Shown: positions 9,360 through 18,863, counted from the stretch's first letter. The stretch: 64,000 nucleotides of DNA from Prevotella sp. (GCA_022486815.1 JAKVJW010000006.1:59550-123549); one strand, 5' to 3'. Numbers and translations are program-made. Notes: generated from the letters alone by a model not told the origin.

Positions 9360-10090
9360 AAGTGATCAAGATACGGAAAGTATTCAGATGGATGGTGGTT
9401 CTTTTTTTCAGTTCCACCATTCTTGCTGTAATGGCCTATCGTTTTTTCCCAGTTTATATAACTCCCCTGATGGTAATTCGTTGCTTCCAGCAAGTCGGAA
9501 GAGGTGAATCCATTACTATGCATCATCATTGGATATCTTTTGATAAAATATCTCCTCACATGCCTGTCGCAGTAATGGCCAGTGAGGATCAAAGATTTCT
9601 GAAGCATCATGGCTTTGATTTCGGTGCTATAGAAAATGCAGCACGCCATAATATCGATGGGGGGAGAGTGCATGGTGGCAGTACGATTAGTCAGCAAACT
9701 GCAAAGAATGTGTTTTTATGGCCGGGACGTTCCTGGATTCGTAAAGGTTTTGAAACATATTTTACTTTCCTTATAGAATTGATGTGGGGTAAGCATCGTA
9801 TTATGGAAGTGTATCTGAACAGTATTGAAATGGGAGATGGAATATATGGCGTGGATGCTGTGGCAGAGTATCATTTCAGCAAGCGTGCAGTTAATCTGTT
9901 CCGAAATGAATGTGCCTTAATAGCAGCTACATTACCTAATCCCATAAAATTCAATAGTGCTCATCCTAGTGAATATATAAGGAAAAGGCAGTTTCAGATT
10001 GAACATGAAATGCGTTTTATTCCTGCTTTTCCGAGAGAAGGTGAGGATGTTAACCCACATACTGTGGTAGGTGGATATTACTCACATTGA
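9356..10090 (+). CDS. mtgA: monofunctional peptidoglycan transglycosylase (GT51)
   Basis: The protein has 244 residues. A single N-terminal membrane anchor (about 11-30) precedes a GT51 domain with the catalytic-Glu motif SEDQRFLKHHGFD, the GGSTISQQTAKN motif, RK.ET, and EVYLNSIEMGDGIYG. There is no transpeptidase domain, so it polymerises lipid II into glycan strands but does not cross-link them. The length matches the MtgA family. It is translationally coupled (ATGA overlap) to the OmpA-like lipoprotein. Confidence 0.95.
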   Translation: MKVIKIRKVFRWMVVLFFSSTILAVMAYRFFPVYITPLMVIRCFQQVGRGESITMHHHWISFDKISPHMPVAVMASEDQRFLKHHGFDFGAIENAARHNIDGGRVHGGSTISQQTAKNVFLWPGRSWIRKGFETYFTFLIELMWGKHRIMEVYLNSIEMGDGIYGVDAVAEYHFSKRAVNLFRNECALIAATLPNPIKFNSAHPSEYIRKRQFQIEHEMRFIPAFPREGEDVNPHTVVGGYYSH

Positions 10091-10188
10091 ATTTTATATC
10101 CGAACATTAAATCATTGTTTTAAAGATTCTATGAGAGTTTTCTTCTATCGGAAAAGGAGTTAGAGATAGAAAAAATAGTGAAAGAAAT

Positions 10189-12645
10189 ATGAATGAGAAT
10201 CTATTAGGAGATTTAAACCCTTCACAATTAGCTGCTGTAAAATATATAGACGGGCCATCACTTGTCATTGCCGGAGCGGGTTCTGGTAAAACCCGTGTTT
10301 TGACTTATAAAATAGCATATCTTCTTCAAAAAGGTTACCGCCCGTGGTCTATATTGGCTTTAACTTTTACAAACAAAGCAGCTAAAGAAATGAAGGAACG
10401 CATTGCTCGTATTGTAGGCCAGCAGGAAGCCTCACAATTGGGTATGGGGACTTTTCATTCCATATTTTCACGTATTCTGCGTATTGAAGCATCCGCTATA
10501 GGTTATACGTCTTCTTATACGATCTATGATGAAGCTGATTCCCGGTCCTTGATAAAGGCAATTGTCAAAGAAAAAGGATTAGATGACAAAGTTTATAAAC
10601 CGGCTTCTGTTCATCACAAAATTTCCCTGGCTAAGAATCGTCTCATTCTACCTGAGGACTATGCTTTGGACAAGGACTTGATTACAGATGACCAGCATTC
10701 CCACATGCCTGCTATATCAGATATTTATGCTTCTTATTGCATGCGTTGCCGCAAGGCGAATGCTATGGATTTCGATGATCTGCTGGTGCTTACCTATATG
10801 CTCTTTCGTGATCATGATGATGTAAGAAGAAAATATGAGTCGAAATTTGACTTTGTACTCGTAGATGAATATCAGGATACTAATTATGCTCAACTCTGTA
10901 TCCTTTTGCAGTTGACACGCGATAAGCAACATGTATGTGTCGTAGGTGATGACTCTCAAAGTATCTATAGTTTCCGTGGCGCAAATATTGATAATATCCT
11001 GAACTTCAATCAGCATTTTAAGGGCGCTCAACTCTTTAAACTGGAACAGAACTATCGTTCCACACAGCATATCGTTGAGGCTGCGAACAGTTTAATCAAA
11101 CATAATCAGAAACAGATTCCCAAGGAGGTATATAGTAGGAATTCTGAAGGTGGTAAGGTCGTCCTGAAACCAGCTTATAGTGATAAAGAAGAGGCCTTGA
11201 TAGTGTGTCATGAGATTAAAGACATTTGCAAAAAAGAGACTGCCCAATGGGGAGATTTTGCGATTCTCTATCGTACCAATTCTCAGAGTCGTAGTTTTGA
11301 GGAAGAAATGCGGAAAGAAGGTATTCCTTATCATATTGTTGGTGGTCTGAGTTTTTATCAGCGTAAAGAAATTAAAGATATCATAGCTTACTTCCGGATG
11401 GTTGTCAATCCTGATGATGAAGAAGCCTTTAAACGTATTATTAATTATCCTTCACGGGGTATAGGAACTACCACAGTCGGCAAGATTTCTGTCGCAGCAC
11501 GTAAGTATAGAGTTAGCTTTTGGGAGATAATTGCTGATCCTGTACAGTATGGAATGAATGTCAATAAAGGAACTTTAAGCAAACTGAATAGTTTTCGACT
11601 TCTTATTTTGAAATATCAGGAGATGAGCCTAAACCGTGACGCTTATTTTCTCGGTTCTGAACTGATTAAAGAAAGTGGAATCAGTGCCGAGATCTTTTCA
11701 GGAACTGATCCTGAGGCCGTATCACGCCAGGAAAACCTGGAGGAGTTTATCGGTGGAATGAAAGATTTTGTAGAGGAAAGAAAAGAGGTGGGGCAGGACG
11801 ATAGAGTTGGTTTGTCTGACTATCTGCAAGAAGTGTCATTACTTACGGATCTGGATAGCGAAGACAAAAATGGGGTAAATCGGGTAAATTTGATGACAGT
11901 TCACAGTGCTAAGGGATTAGAGTTTCCTACGGTTTTTGTTGTCGGGCTTGAGGAAAACATTTTTCCAAGTCCTATGTCTGCCAGTTCACCTCGCGAATTG
12001 GAGGAAGAGCGTCGTTTGCTTTATGTAGCTATTACCCGCGCCGAAAAACATTGCATCTTGACTTATGCTCGTAACCGCTGGCGCTATGGGAATATGACGA
12101 TAGATGGTCCTAGTCGGTTCATTCGCGATATTGATCCGGATTTGCTTCATGTTGAAGCTGAGGAGGATGAGGAGTGGGCATCAACTACTCATAAAAGATC
12201 AAGTGGTCGAGGTTATGAGCCTAATCAGCCTTATACTGGTTATCATGACTGGGGGAATGGAGGGTTCGGATATGGCTCCAAGATGCAGAACAGTCATCCT
12301 GTAGGCAGTCAGTTCAGGGCTGATCCAAAACCTAGAATCACAGAGCCGCACCGTTCTGAGAAAGCGGTTGATCCTTTATCTGCAACATTTAAGCAACATC
12401 TGGCTCAGAGTGGAGGAAATCTTCGTCGTGTGGCTGACGCAACTGCTAATGGAGGCAGGAAAAGTATTAAAACTTCAGAATATGAGGTCTCTGAGGGTGA
12501 CATTATTGCTCATCAACGTTTTGGTATTGGTAAAGTCATTAAAGTTGAAGGTAAAGGTGAGAATACGAAAGCTACAGTCGAATTTAAAAATTCAGGCACG
12601 AAACAATTATTATTAAAATTTGCCAAATTTAATATTATAAAGTAA
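10189..12645 (+). CDS. pcrA: UvrD/PcrA-type DNA helicase
   Basis: The protein has 818 residues and is a superfamily 1A 3'-5' helicase. Visible motifs are Walker A GAGSGKT (29-35), TFTNKAA, the DEYQDTN Walker B, GDDSQSIYSFRGA, NYRST, VHSAKGLEF and VAITRAEK. The C-terminal tail (about 765-818, EGDIIAHQRFGIGKV) is the Tudor-like RNA-polymerase-binding module found in PcrA/UvrD. It acts in repair, replication-fork clearing and transcription-coupled repair. uvrD is an equally fair name. A linker at about 660-760 is low-complexity and variable. Confidence 0.94.
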   Translation: MNENLLGDLNPSQLAAVKYIDGPSLVIAGAGSGKTRVLTYKIAYLLQKGYRPWSILALTFTNKAAKEMKERIARIVGQQEASQLGMGTFHSIFSRILRIEASAIGYTSSYTIYDEADSRSLIKAIVKEKGLDDKVYKPASVHHKISLAKNRLILPEDYALDKDLITDDQHSHMPAISDIYASYCMRCRKANAMDFDDLLVLTYMLFRDHDDVRRKYESKFDFVLVDEYQDTNYAQLCILLQLTRDKQHVCVVGDDSQSIYSFRGANIDNILNFNQHFKGAQLFKLEQNYRSTQHIVEAANSLIKHNQKQIPKEVYSRNSEGGKVVLKPAYSDKEEALIVCHEIKDICKKETAQWGDFAILYRTNSQSRSFEEEMRKEGIPYHIVGGLSFYQRKEIKDIIAYFRMVVNPDDEEAFKRIINYPSRGIGTTTVGKISVAARKYRVSFWEIIADPVQYGMNVNKGTLSKLNSFRLLILKYQEMSLNRDAYFLGSELIKESGISAEIFSGTDPEAVSRQENLEEFIGGMKDFVEERKEVGQDDRVGLSDYLQEVSLLTDLDSEDKNGVNRVNLMTVHSAKGLEFPTVFVVGLEENIFPSPMSASSPRELEEERRLLYVAITRAEKHCILTYARNRWRYGNMTIDGPSRFIRDIDPDLLHVEAEEDEEWASTTHKRSSGRGYEPNQPYTGYHDWGNGGFGYGSKMQNSHPVGSQFRADPKPRITEPHRSEKAVDPLSATFKQHLAQSGGNLRRVADATANGGRKSIKTSEYEVSEGDIIAHQRFGIGKVIKVEGKGENTKATVEFKNSGTKQLLLKFAKFNIIK

Positions 12646-12931
12646 CGATAGTTTGATATTTATATAAACAGTCTTTCTTTCGGATATATAAACCTTTAGC
12701 TATCAAATAATTAGTGCTTCAAAAGGGCAAGTAACCTTAATGTGTTTTTTGTATAACTTTCAGAATAGCTTCCTGATAGATTTACAAATTAACATAAGTT
12801 GTATGAAAATTAAGTAGAAGAATATGAGGTAAATAGCGATATTTTCTATATCTTTGTATTAACAAAAACCAAATATAATAAAGAGTATTATTATTTCTAA
12901 TGGTAATTTTGGCTAATAATTTGATGCTTAG

Positions 12932-13102
12932 ATGAATAAATCTATAATATCTCATGAAAACAATTCTTGGGAATTGATATATTACCGTAATGTCATTCTG
13001 CCAGAAACCACGAGAATGGCAATTATGACCTCCTTTGGTATCTCTGATTATTGGTGCCGGAAGTATTATTATCCATTGTGCCATAGTCAATTTTCGCCAT
13101 AG
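12932..13102 (+). pseudogene. possible gene relic or short ORF of 56 residues
   Basis: ATG at 12932 gives MNKSIISHENN and continues to a TAG at 13100-13102. The same frame stays open for about 31 more codons (VSYLLFYNRF) before the next stop. Codon choice looks more protein-like than the surrounding DNA, and a TATCTTTG box lies 76 bp upstream. I do not recognise the product. It may be the remains of a gene or chance. Confidence 0.2.
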
Positions 13103-13363
13103 GTTTCTTACCTGCTATTCTATAATCGTTTCGAAAAACTGGATTTTTCATTTGCGAAAGTTTCTGGTACCCAACTGTCTTTATCTGAAAAACAGAGTTG
13201 ACCTCATGTTTGTTAAATTATAAATTTAAGGTCTTATCGAACATCTTGGTATAAATTCTTCTCATTATTTTGGATAGAAACTATAAATAAGTTGCAGAGA
13301 TGAATGATGCTTTTGTTCCCTTATGTTGTATAAAGATAATATTTTGTTTCATAGCTATAGTTT

Positions 13364-13429
13364 GTAATATCAGAGAAAGTTTATGTTACAAAATATTGAG
13401 TAAAGAATAGAAGATATCAAATACATTTG
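13364..13429 (+). promoter_or_regulatory. inverted-repeat operator and -7 box upstream of the xylan locus
   Basis: GTAATAT (13364-13370), a 12-bp spacer and ATGTTAC (13383-13389) form an inverted repeat. A TAnnTTTG box, TACATTTG (13422-13429), follows 32 bp downstream. No TTG is seen at -33, as expected if a bound activator replaces it. The same 26-bp site (23 of 26 identical) with almost the same spacing precedes xylB at 31801. A 14-bp palindrome (13424-13437) overlaps the box. Confidence 0.6.
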
Positions 13430-13879
13430 TACAAATGTTGGTCCGGTAAAACTTTAATATTTTCGAAATACCTTTAATTTGTGTCTACTAAGAATCAGTG
13501 AAAATTATATGTTATTTAAATCTTTTTAGAAATAAGAGCATCCAATCATGCAAAACTGCTTTCTAGGATAGCTTTAGAATAATATAATTGTTAAAATTGA
13601 AATACATGAAAAACAGATGTAAGTCCTTATTGGTGTTTTTACAAATAAGTTTTCTTTCACTGAAAATCTTTGTCAAGAAAGAGATCAAGAAGGTGATGAA
13701 CAATAAAACTGATAACATTGTCAGTCGTATTGTGGTTATTCATGTTGGGGCTAATAATTTAAACGATTAAAATTTAATATCTGCCTAGTCGTAGAAAGGT
13801 ATATAATGTGTTAGAATAAAAAATCTTTTTGTGATGAAGCCATAGTAAGAATCTTTAGTTACCTTAATTATTAATCTTT

Positions 13880-14650
13880 ATGAAATTAATTGTAGCATTT
13901 TGTTCTCTATCATTTATGTGTTTTACGATGTCTGGGTATGCCCAGACGGGTCAACCGAGAAAAATTCCCAAACACACCAATCAGATGATGGGATTTTTTC
14001 AGAAGCCTGATCCTAAGAATGTAAAGCATCCTGATTTAACTGAGTATTTTTCTCCAGTTTCCAGTTCAGTGATGAAACCAGATGACAATGGGTTTATCCG
14101 TCGTTGGTTGTTATTGGAACCTTTCAAAAAACCTAATCGAAGTAATATAGTTTTTGTTGATTCTTATTTAAAAGCAAATCTTTCTCAATCTAGTTATCCG
14201 GAAGTGTGGGGATACCAGCCTTCAGATGGTCAGAAAGTGAAGATAAGAACGAATAAGGGTAAGGAGACTTTGCGTTGGCATGCTTTTGATAGCAAACTCT
14301 TTAATGTGAAGCTTTTCCGTTTTGCTTCGGGATTAAATAAGAATAAGTATGGCGTGGTTTTCTGGGGCTTTACAGTTATAAATGCTCCTGAAGAAATGCA
14401 CGATGTGCGCCTTGCTGCTGGTTCTAATGGTGCTTCCTGCTGGTGGCTCAACAATAGTGAAGTGTTGATGCTTTCAGGAGACCGTCGCATGGTGATGGAT
14501 GATGGTATGTCTCATCGGATTACACTGAAGAAAGGCAAAAACACTTTACGCTTTGCTGTTATTAATGGCCCAGGTATGAGTGATATCTGTGTGAGATTTC
14601 TTAATAACAATGGTAAACCAGTCAAGAATTTAATAATTACAACGAAATGA
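13880..14650 (+). CDS. secreted protein of unknown function, first gene of the xylan locus
   Basis: The protein has 256 residues. A signal peptide (about 1-22, ending GYAQ) points to export. The rest is rich in Trp and aromatic beta-strand patterns (WLLLEPF, WGYQP, LRWHAFDS, VVFWGFTVINAP, SCWWLNN) and ends in a strand-rich stretch, TLRFAVINGPGMSDICVRF. This looks like a galactose-binding or PA14-like beta-sandwich such as those attached to glycosidases and acetylxylan esterases. I see no catalytic signature. Its stop overlaps the following GH43 start (ATGA), so the two are translationally coupled. A glycan-binding role is a guess from context. Confidence 0.75.
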   Translation: MKLIVAFCSLSFMCFTMSGYAQTGQPRKIPKHTNQMMGFFQKPDPKNVKHPDLTEYFSPVSSSVMKPDDNGFIRRWLLLEPFKKPNRSNIVFVDSYLKANLSQSSYPEVWGYQPSDGQKVKIRTNKGKETLRWHAFDSKLFNVKLFRFASGLNKNKYGVVFWGFTVINAPEEMHDVRLAAGSNGASCWWLNNSEVLMLSGDRRMVMDDGMSHRITLKKGKNTLRFAVINGPGMSDICVRFLNNNGKPVKNLIITTK

Positions 14651-16083
14651 AGAAGATTTATATAACTATATTACTATCTGCTTTTGTTTTCAACATGAAA
14701 GCGCAGGTTGGTACTCCATTCATTCATGATCCTTCCACGATAGCCTATTGTGATGGGAAATATTATGTGTTTGGAACTGGCGAAGGTGGATTAATCTCTG
14801 AGGATGGATGGCATTGGCATGGTGGTGCCGTGCGTCCTGGTGGGGGTGTAGCACCGGATGTAATGAAAATTGGAGATCGCTATCTGGTAGTTTATAGTGT
14901 TGGCGGAGGCGGCCTGGCTGGAGGCCATGCAAGTAATGTGATGACGATTTGGAATAAGACGCTTGATCCTACCTCTCCTGATTTTAAATATTCTGATCCT
15001 GTGAAAGTTGCTAATTCAGACTATGATGAAGACTGTGATGCTATTGATCCTTCTCTTTTGATGGCTCCTGATGGAAGACTCTGGCTTAGTTATGGTACCT
15101 ATTTTGGATTTATTCGACTGGTAGAACTTGATCCGAAGACTGGAAAGCGAATGGAAGGTAATAAGCCTGTCAATATAGCAATCGATTGCGAAGCTACAGA
15201 TTTGATTTACCGTAATGGATGGTATTATCTTCTCGGTACGCATGGAACATGCTGTGATGGTCCTAATTCAACATATAATATTGTTGTTGGGCGGTCGAGG
15301 CAAGTTACCGGTCCTTATCTTGATAATGTAGGACGCGATATGCTAAAGGGCGGCGGAAAGATGGTCCTTTCTGCAAGAAAAGACAAAATTGGTTCGGGAC
15401 ATTTTGGACGCTTTATTGAAGAAGATGGTGTTGAAAAGATGTCGTGTCATTATGAAGCTGACTTTCAACAAGGAGGTTATAGTGTTCTTGGTATTTTACC
15501 ATTGCTTTGGAAAAATGACTGGCCTGTAGCCGGAAAGCAATTTCAGGAAGGAACGTATGAGATAGCTTCTGAACGGCGAGGATATTCTCTGGAGTTAGCC
15601 GTTGATTTTGTACGTATGGAAGCTGGATTCCGCTTCTGGCGAAAAATAGACGAAAATACGATAAAACCTATAGAGAACCAACGGCTTGATGAAGTGGAAA
15701 GTTCTTGGCCAAAAGGAAAGATCAGTGTACGTACAAGTGATTATATGAATCGTCCTAATCAGCGTTGGACTATTACAGCTGTGAACGATAGTGTAGGTAC
15801 TCTTGGTGCACCTTATTATAAAATACAGATTGCCGGTACGCAGCGTACACTGACGGCAACTGCAGATAAAGAACTTACCACAGAAGCTTCTTTCTCTGGG
15901 AAAGCAGAACAATTATGGCAGATAGACCAACTTACTGATGGTACTTATCGTATTATGCCGAAAGCTGTTCCAGGAACCAGAGAGCGGCTCGTACTTTATT
16001 CAGCGGGAGACAGCACACCTACATTAGCTCCTTTTGATATGAAAACTGATAACTCTAAATGGGAATTCTTGGAAAAAGAATAA
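14647..16083 (+). CDS. GH43 glycoside hydrolase with C-terminal ricin-type domain
   Basis: The protein has 478 residues with a signal peptide (about 1-19, ending MKAQ). The five-bladed GH43 domain spans about 22-300. Its three expected acids are D in IHDPST (general base), D in AIDPSL (pKa modulator) and E in DCEATDL (general acid). The C-terminal part (about 300-478) carries spaced Q/N-x-W motifs (NQRW, EQLW, NSKW) typical of ricin-B-like beta-trefoil carbohydrate-binding domains. The likely activity is alpha-L-arabinofuranosidase or arabinanase on arabinoxylan side chains; the subfamily is not determined. Expression is coupled to the preceding secreted protein. Confidence 0.88.
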   Translation: MKKIYITILLSAFVFNMKAQVGTPFIHDPSTIAYCDGKYYVFGTGEGGLISEDGWHWHGGAVRPGGGVAPDVMKIGDRYLVVYSVGGGGLAGGHASNVMTIWNKTLDPTSPDFKYSDPVKVANSDYDEDCDAIDPSLLMAPDGRLWLSYGTYFGFIRLVELDPKTGKRMEGNKPVNIAIDCEATDLIYRNGWYYLLGTHGTCCDGPNSTYNIVVGRSRQVTGPYLDNVGRDMLKGGGKMVLSARKDKIGSGHFGRFIEEDGVEKMSCHYEADFQQGGYSVLGILPLLWKNDWPVAGKQFQEGTYEIASERRGYSLELAVDFVRMEAGFRFWRKIDENTIKPIENQRLDEVESSWPKGKISVRTSDYMNRPNQRWTITAVNDSVGTLGAPYYKIQIAGTQRTLTATADKELTTEASFSGKAEQLWQIDQLTDGTYRIMPKAVPGTRERLVLYSAGDSTPTLAPFDMKTDNSKWEFLEKE

Positions 16084-16129
16084 TTCGGAGATTTTGAGTT
16101 TAGTTTTTTCCTATTTAACCTTATAATCT

Positions 16130-18658
16130 ATGTTAAGAAGATATATGTTATTCATGGGCTGTCTGGCTGTATCTCTGATGGCTGTAGGACAGAATCCAAT
16201 TATTAAGGGTCAGTATACTGCCGACCCGACAGTGCGAGCCTTTGGAGATGAACTTTATCTTTATCCTTCTCATGATATTGTGAGTCCAATAAATCCTGAC
16301 AGTAAATGGTTTGCCATGGCAGATTATCATGTCTATTCCTCAAAGAATCTTTCAGAGTGGACAGATCATGGCGTCATACTTGATCAACGACAGGTAGAGT
16401 GGGGTAATCCTAAAGGTTATTCGATGTGGGCACCAGACTGCGTGGAACACAAAGGAATGTATTATCTTTTTTTCCCAGATGCATTAAAGTCAGGAAGGGG
16501 GTTTGGTATTGGTGTTGCCATATCACCCAGTCCCATAGGGCCTTTCGTCCCTGAGAAGAAACCTTTAGAAGGTGTTATGGGTATTGATCCATGTGTACTT
16601 CAGACTTCTGGAGGAGTGAATTATCTTATATGGGCAGGGATGGGCATCAGAATGGCAAAACTAAGTGATGATCTTCTTTCATTGACTAGTAAACCGATAC
16701 AGATAGAAGGCCTTCCTGAAGGATTTAAGGAAGGTCCATTTGCTTTTGAACGTGATGGATGGTATTATCTTACTTTTCCTTGGGTTCGGCATAAAAATTC
16801 GACAGAGACGCTAGCCTATGCTATGAGTAGAAATCCTGAAGGCCCTTACAGTTTTAAAGGCGTCTTTATGGATGAGTGGCCAAATGGATGCTGGACTAAT
16901 CATCATTCTTTTGTCAAATATCAAGGACAGTGGTATCTTTTTTATCATCATAATGATTATTCACCCAAATTTGACAAGAATCGGTCGGTATGCATAGATC
17001 CTGTTTTTTTCAATGCAGATGGAACAATCAAAAAAGTCATTCCTTCTCTTCGAGGCGTAGGGGTCACAGATGCTCGCAAGCATATTCAGATTGACCGATA
17101 CAGTTTTCTCTCGAAGAAACATGCCTCTATCGATTATCTTGATGTGCGACATCCTTTTGAAGGGTGGTATCTGAGATTAAATGCTGGTGGCTGGGCTTCT
17201 TATGATAAAGTGAACTTTAAGTCTGGGCTTACTCAACTTTCTCTACGTGTGAAAAGTTCAATTCTATCTAAGTTAAATGTATTTGTGGGAAGAAAGATGG
17301 TTGCTCAATTGACAATTCCTGCCCAAAAAGAATATATCATAAAGACTTTTGGCGTAAAGAATGTGCCAGTTGGAATCATGGGACTGAGAGTTCAACTTGT
17401 CAAAGGTGAGAATGTGGATATCGACTGGCTTTCTTTTGAAGAAGATAACCTGCATCCATGGACGGAAGGTGCTTTTCAGACTCATAAATACCGCAATTAT
17501 TTTGCGGAGCTTGGTCATAGTGAGGCAGAAGTGAAAGATCATTTGGATAAAATTTTCCAAGAAGTATTTTTTGGACCTGATAAGGTTTATTTTGAAGTGG
17601 GAGATTCGCTTGGATATGTCTCAGATCTGAAAAATCATGATGTTCGTACAGAAGGCATGTCGTATGGAATGATGGCAGCTGTACAAATGAACCGGAAAGA
17701 TATCTTTGATCGCATCTATCGTTGGGCAAGAAAGTATATGCTTTATAAAGATGGTCCATTAAAAGGTTATTTTTCGTGGAGTTGTAAGCCGGATGGAACT
17801 CGCAATGCTGAAGGACCGGCAAGTGACGGTGAACTATACTTTATCACTTCTCTTATCTTTGCTTCCAATCGTTGGGGTAATAATACGGGTATCAATTACT
17901 TGGCTGAAGCCCAATATATTCTGAATAACTCTTTTTCAAGAAAAGCAGAAGGGCAAGGTGTAACTCCGCTCATTGATAAGACTCATCACATTATAACCTT
18001 TTCTCCTACAGGATTTGGAGCTCATTTCTCAGATCCGAGTTATAACATTCCGTCTTTTTATGAAGTGTGGGCTCGTTGGGCCAACGATGGCCGGGCTGAT
18101 TTTTATCGGCAGTGCGAGAAGGCTACTCGGGATTACCTTCACAAGAGTATTAATCGTGTGACAGGTCTGAATCCTGACATTAACAATCTTGATGGGAGCA
18201 TACAGTCCTTTAATGGACCTCATGGACATTTTGAAATTTCCGATTTCCGTTACGATTCTTGGCGAGTTCCTATGAATATAGCTCTTGACTACAGTTGGTC
18301 ATGTGTTGATTCTGTTTGGCAACAACAGTATGCTAATACCATTCAAGATTTCTTTTTTAATGAAGGCATAGATGCTTTCATAGACCAGTATCATATTGAT
18401 GGCATGCCCGCAGTAATGCCTAACCAGGGTGGCGGAAAACCTGGACTTCGTCATTCTGTAGGACTTGTCGGTACGTTAGGTGCTATCTCGCTTGCCGCAA
18501 CTCATGCAAAGGCACGTGATTTCATTTATCGGCTATGGGATTCTTCAAACAGACCATTTCCTGATGGATATTTTGATGCCTATTATGACGGTTTCCTTCG
18601 GTTGTTTGCTTTTATGCATCTGAGCGGCGAGTATCGTATAATTTTTCCAAATGACTAA
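16130..18658 (+). CDS. GH43-CBM6-GH8 trifunctional-layout xylan enzyme
   Basis: The protein has 842 residues with a signal peptide (about 1-21). Residues about 24-310 are GH43: YTADPT, MGIDPC and KEGPF carry the expected Asp, Asp and Glu. Residues about 325-440 look like CBM6 (GGWASYDKVNF to DIDWLSF). Residues about 445-842 are GH8, with general acid Glu in RTEGMSYGMM and Asp in ASDGELYF, most like reducing-end xylose-releasing exo-oligoxylanases. The inferred role is joint removal of xylose or arabinose from non-reducing ends and side chains (GH43) and of xylose from reducing ends (GH8). It follows the GH43 by 46 bp and precedes susC. Confidence 0.9.
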   Translation: MLRRYMLFMGCLAVSLMAVGQNPIIKGQYTADPTVRAFGDELYLYPSHDIVSPINPDSKWFAMADYHVYSSKNLSEWTDHGVILDQRQVEWGNPKGYSMWAPDCVEHKGMYYLFFPDALKSGRGFGIGVAISPSPIGPFVPEKKPLEGVMGIDPCVLQTSGGVNYLIWAGMGIRMAKLSDDLLSLTSKPIQIEGLPEGFKEGPFAFERDGWYYLTFPWVRHKNSTETLAYAMSRNPEGPYSFKGVFMDEWPNGCWTNHHSFVKYQGQWYLFYHHNDYSPKFDKNRSVCIDPVFFNADGTIKKVIPSLRGVGVTDARKHIQIDRYSFLSKKHASIDYLDVRHPFEGWYLRLNAGGWASYDKVNFKSGLTQLSLRVKSSILSKLNVFVGRKMVAQLTIPAQKEYIIKTFGVKNVPVGIMGLRVQLVKGENVDIDWLSFEEDNLHPWTEGAFQTHKYRNYFAELGHSEAEVKDHLDKIFQEVFFGPDKVYFEVGDSLGYVSDLKNHDVRTEGMSYGMMAAVQMNRKDIFDRIYRWARKYMLYKDGPLKGYFSWSCKPDGTRNAEGPASDGELYFITSLIFASNRWGNNTGINYLAEAQYILNNSFSRKAEGQGVTPLIDKTHHIITFSPTGFGAHFSDPSYNIPSFYEVWARWANDGRADFYRQCEKATRDYLHKSINRVTGLNPDINNLDGSIQSFNGPHGHFEISDFRYDSWRVPMNIALDYSWSCVDSVWQQQYANTIQDFFFNEGIDAFIDQYHIDGMPAVMPNQGGGKPGLRHSVGLVGTLGAISLAATHAKARDFIYRLWDSSNRPFPDGYFDAYYDGFLRLFAFMHLSGEYRIIFPND

Positions 18659-18863
18659 CACCATAATAATTTGTTCTATTCAGCCTAAATAATTGCTAAG
18701 GATCCGTGTATTTGCATTCCTAATACTAATTCTATAAATAAATAACTATTGGAAGTATAAGACATGTGTTAAGGTTGTTCTGCTAATAGAAGTTTAAGAA
18801 TAAGTCCGTTCAATTTTATTAGTGTACTTACCAAAATTAAAGATCTAAAAATGTTTATTGCTA

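Larger units (their letters stand above)
12646..13879. other. AT-rich intergenic spacer with one promoter region and no convincing full gene
   Basis: This is 1.2 kb between the helicase gene and the xylan locus. A TATCTTTG box lies at 12849-12856 and a 57-codon ORF at 12932-13102 (discussed separately). The inverted-repeat site plus -7 box lies at 13364-13429. A 55-codon reading frame (ATG 13606, stop 13770) begins with a hydrophobic signal-like stretch and then turns basic, and I would not call it a gene. If transcription starts near 13436, the xylan locus has a leader of about 440 nt. Confidence 0.6.

Noticed and set aside
12782..13090. Minus-strand frame of 102 codons in the spacer
   Set aside because: It is opposite a frame with better coding character, low complexity, and no promoter or homology recognised.
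13424..13437. 14-bp perfect palindrome CATTTGTACAAATG as a separate operator
   Set aside because: It overlaps the -7 box and has no counterpart at xylBA, so it is kept only as a note.
13606..13770. Small exported protein
   Set aside because: Only the first 20 residues look like a signal peptide; the remainder is unlike a mature domain, and the region is very AT-rich.
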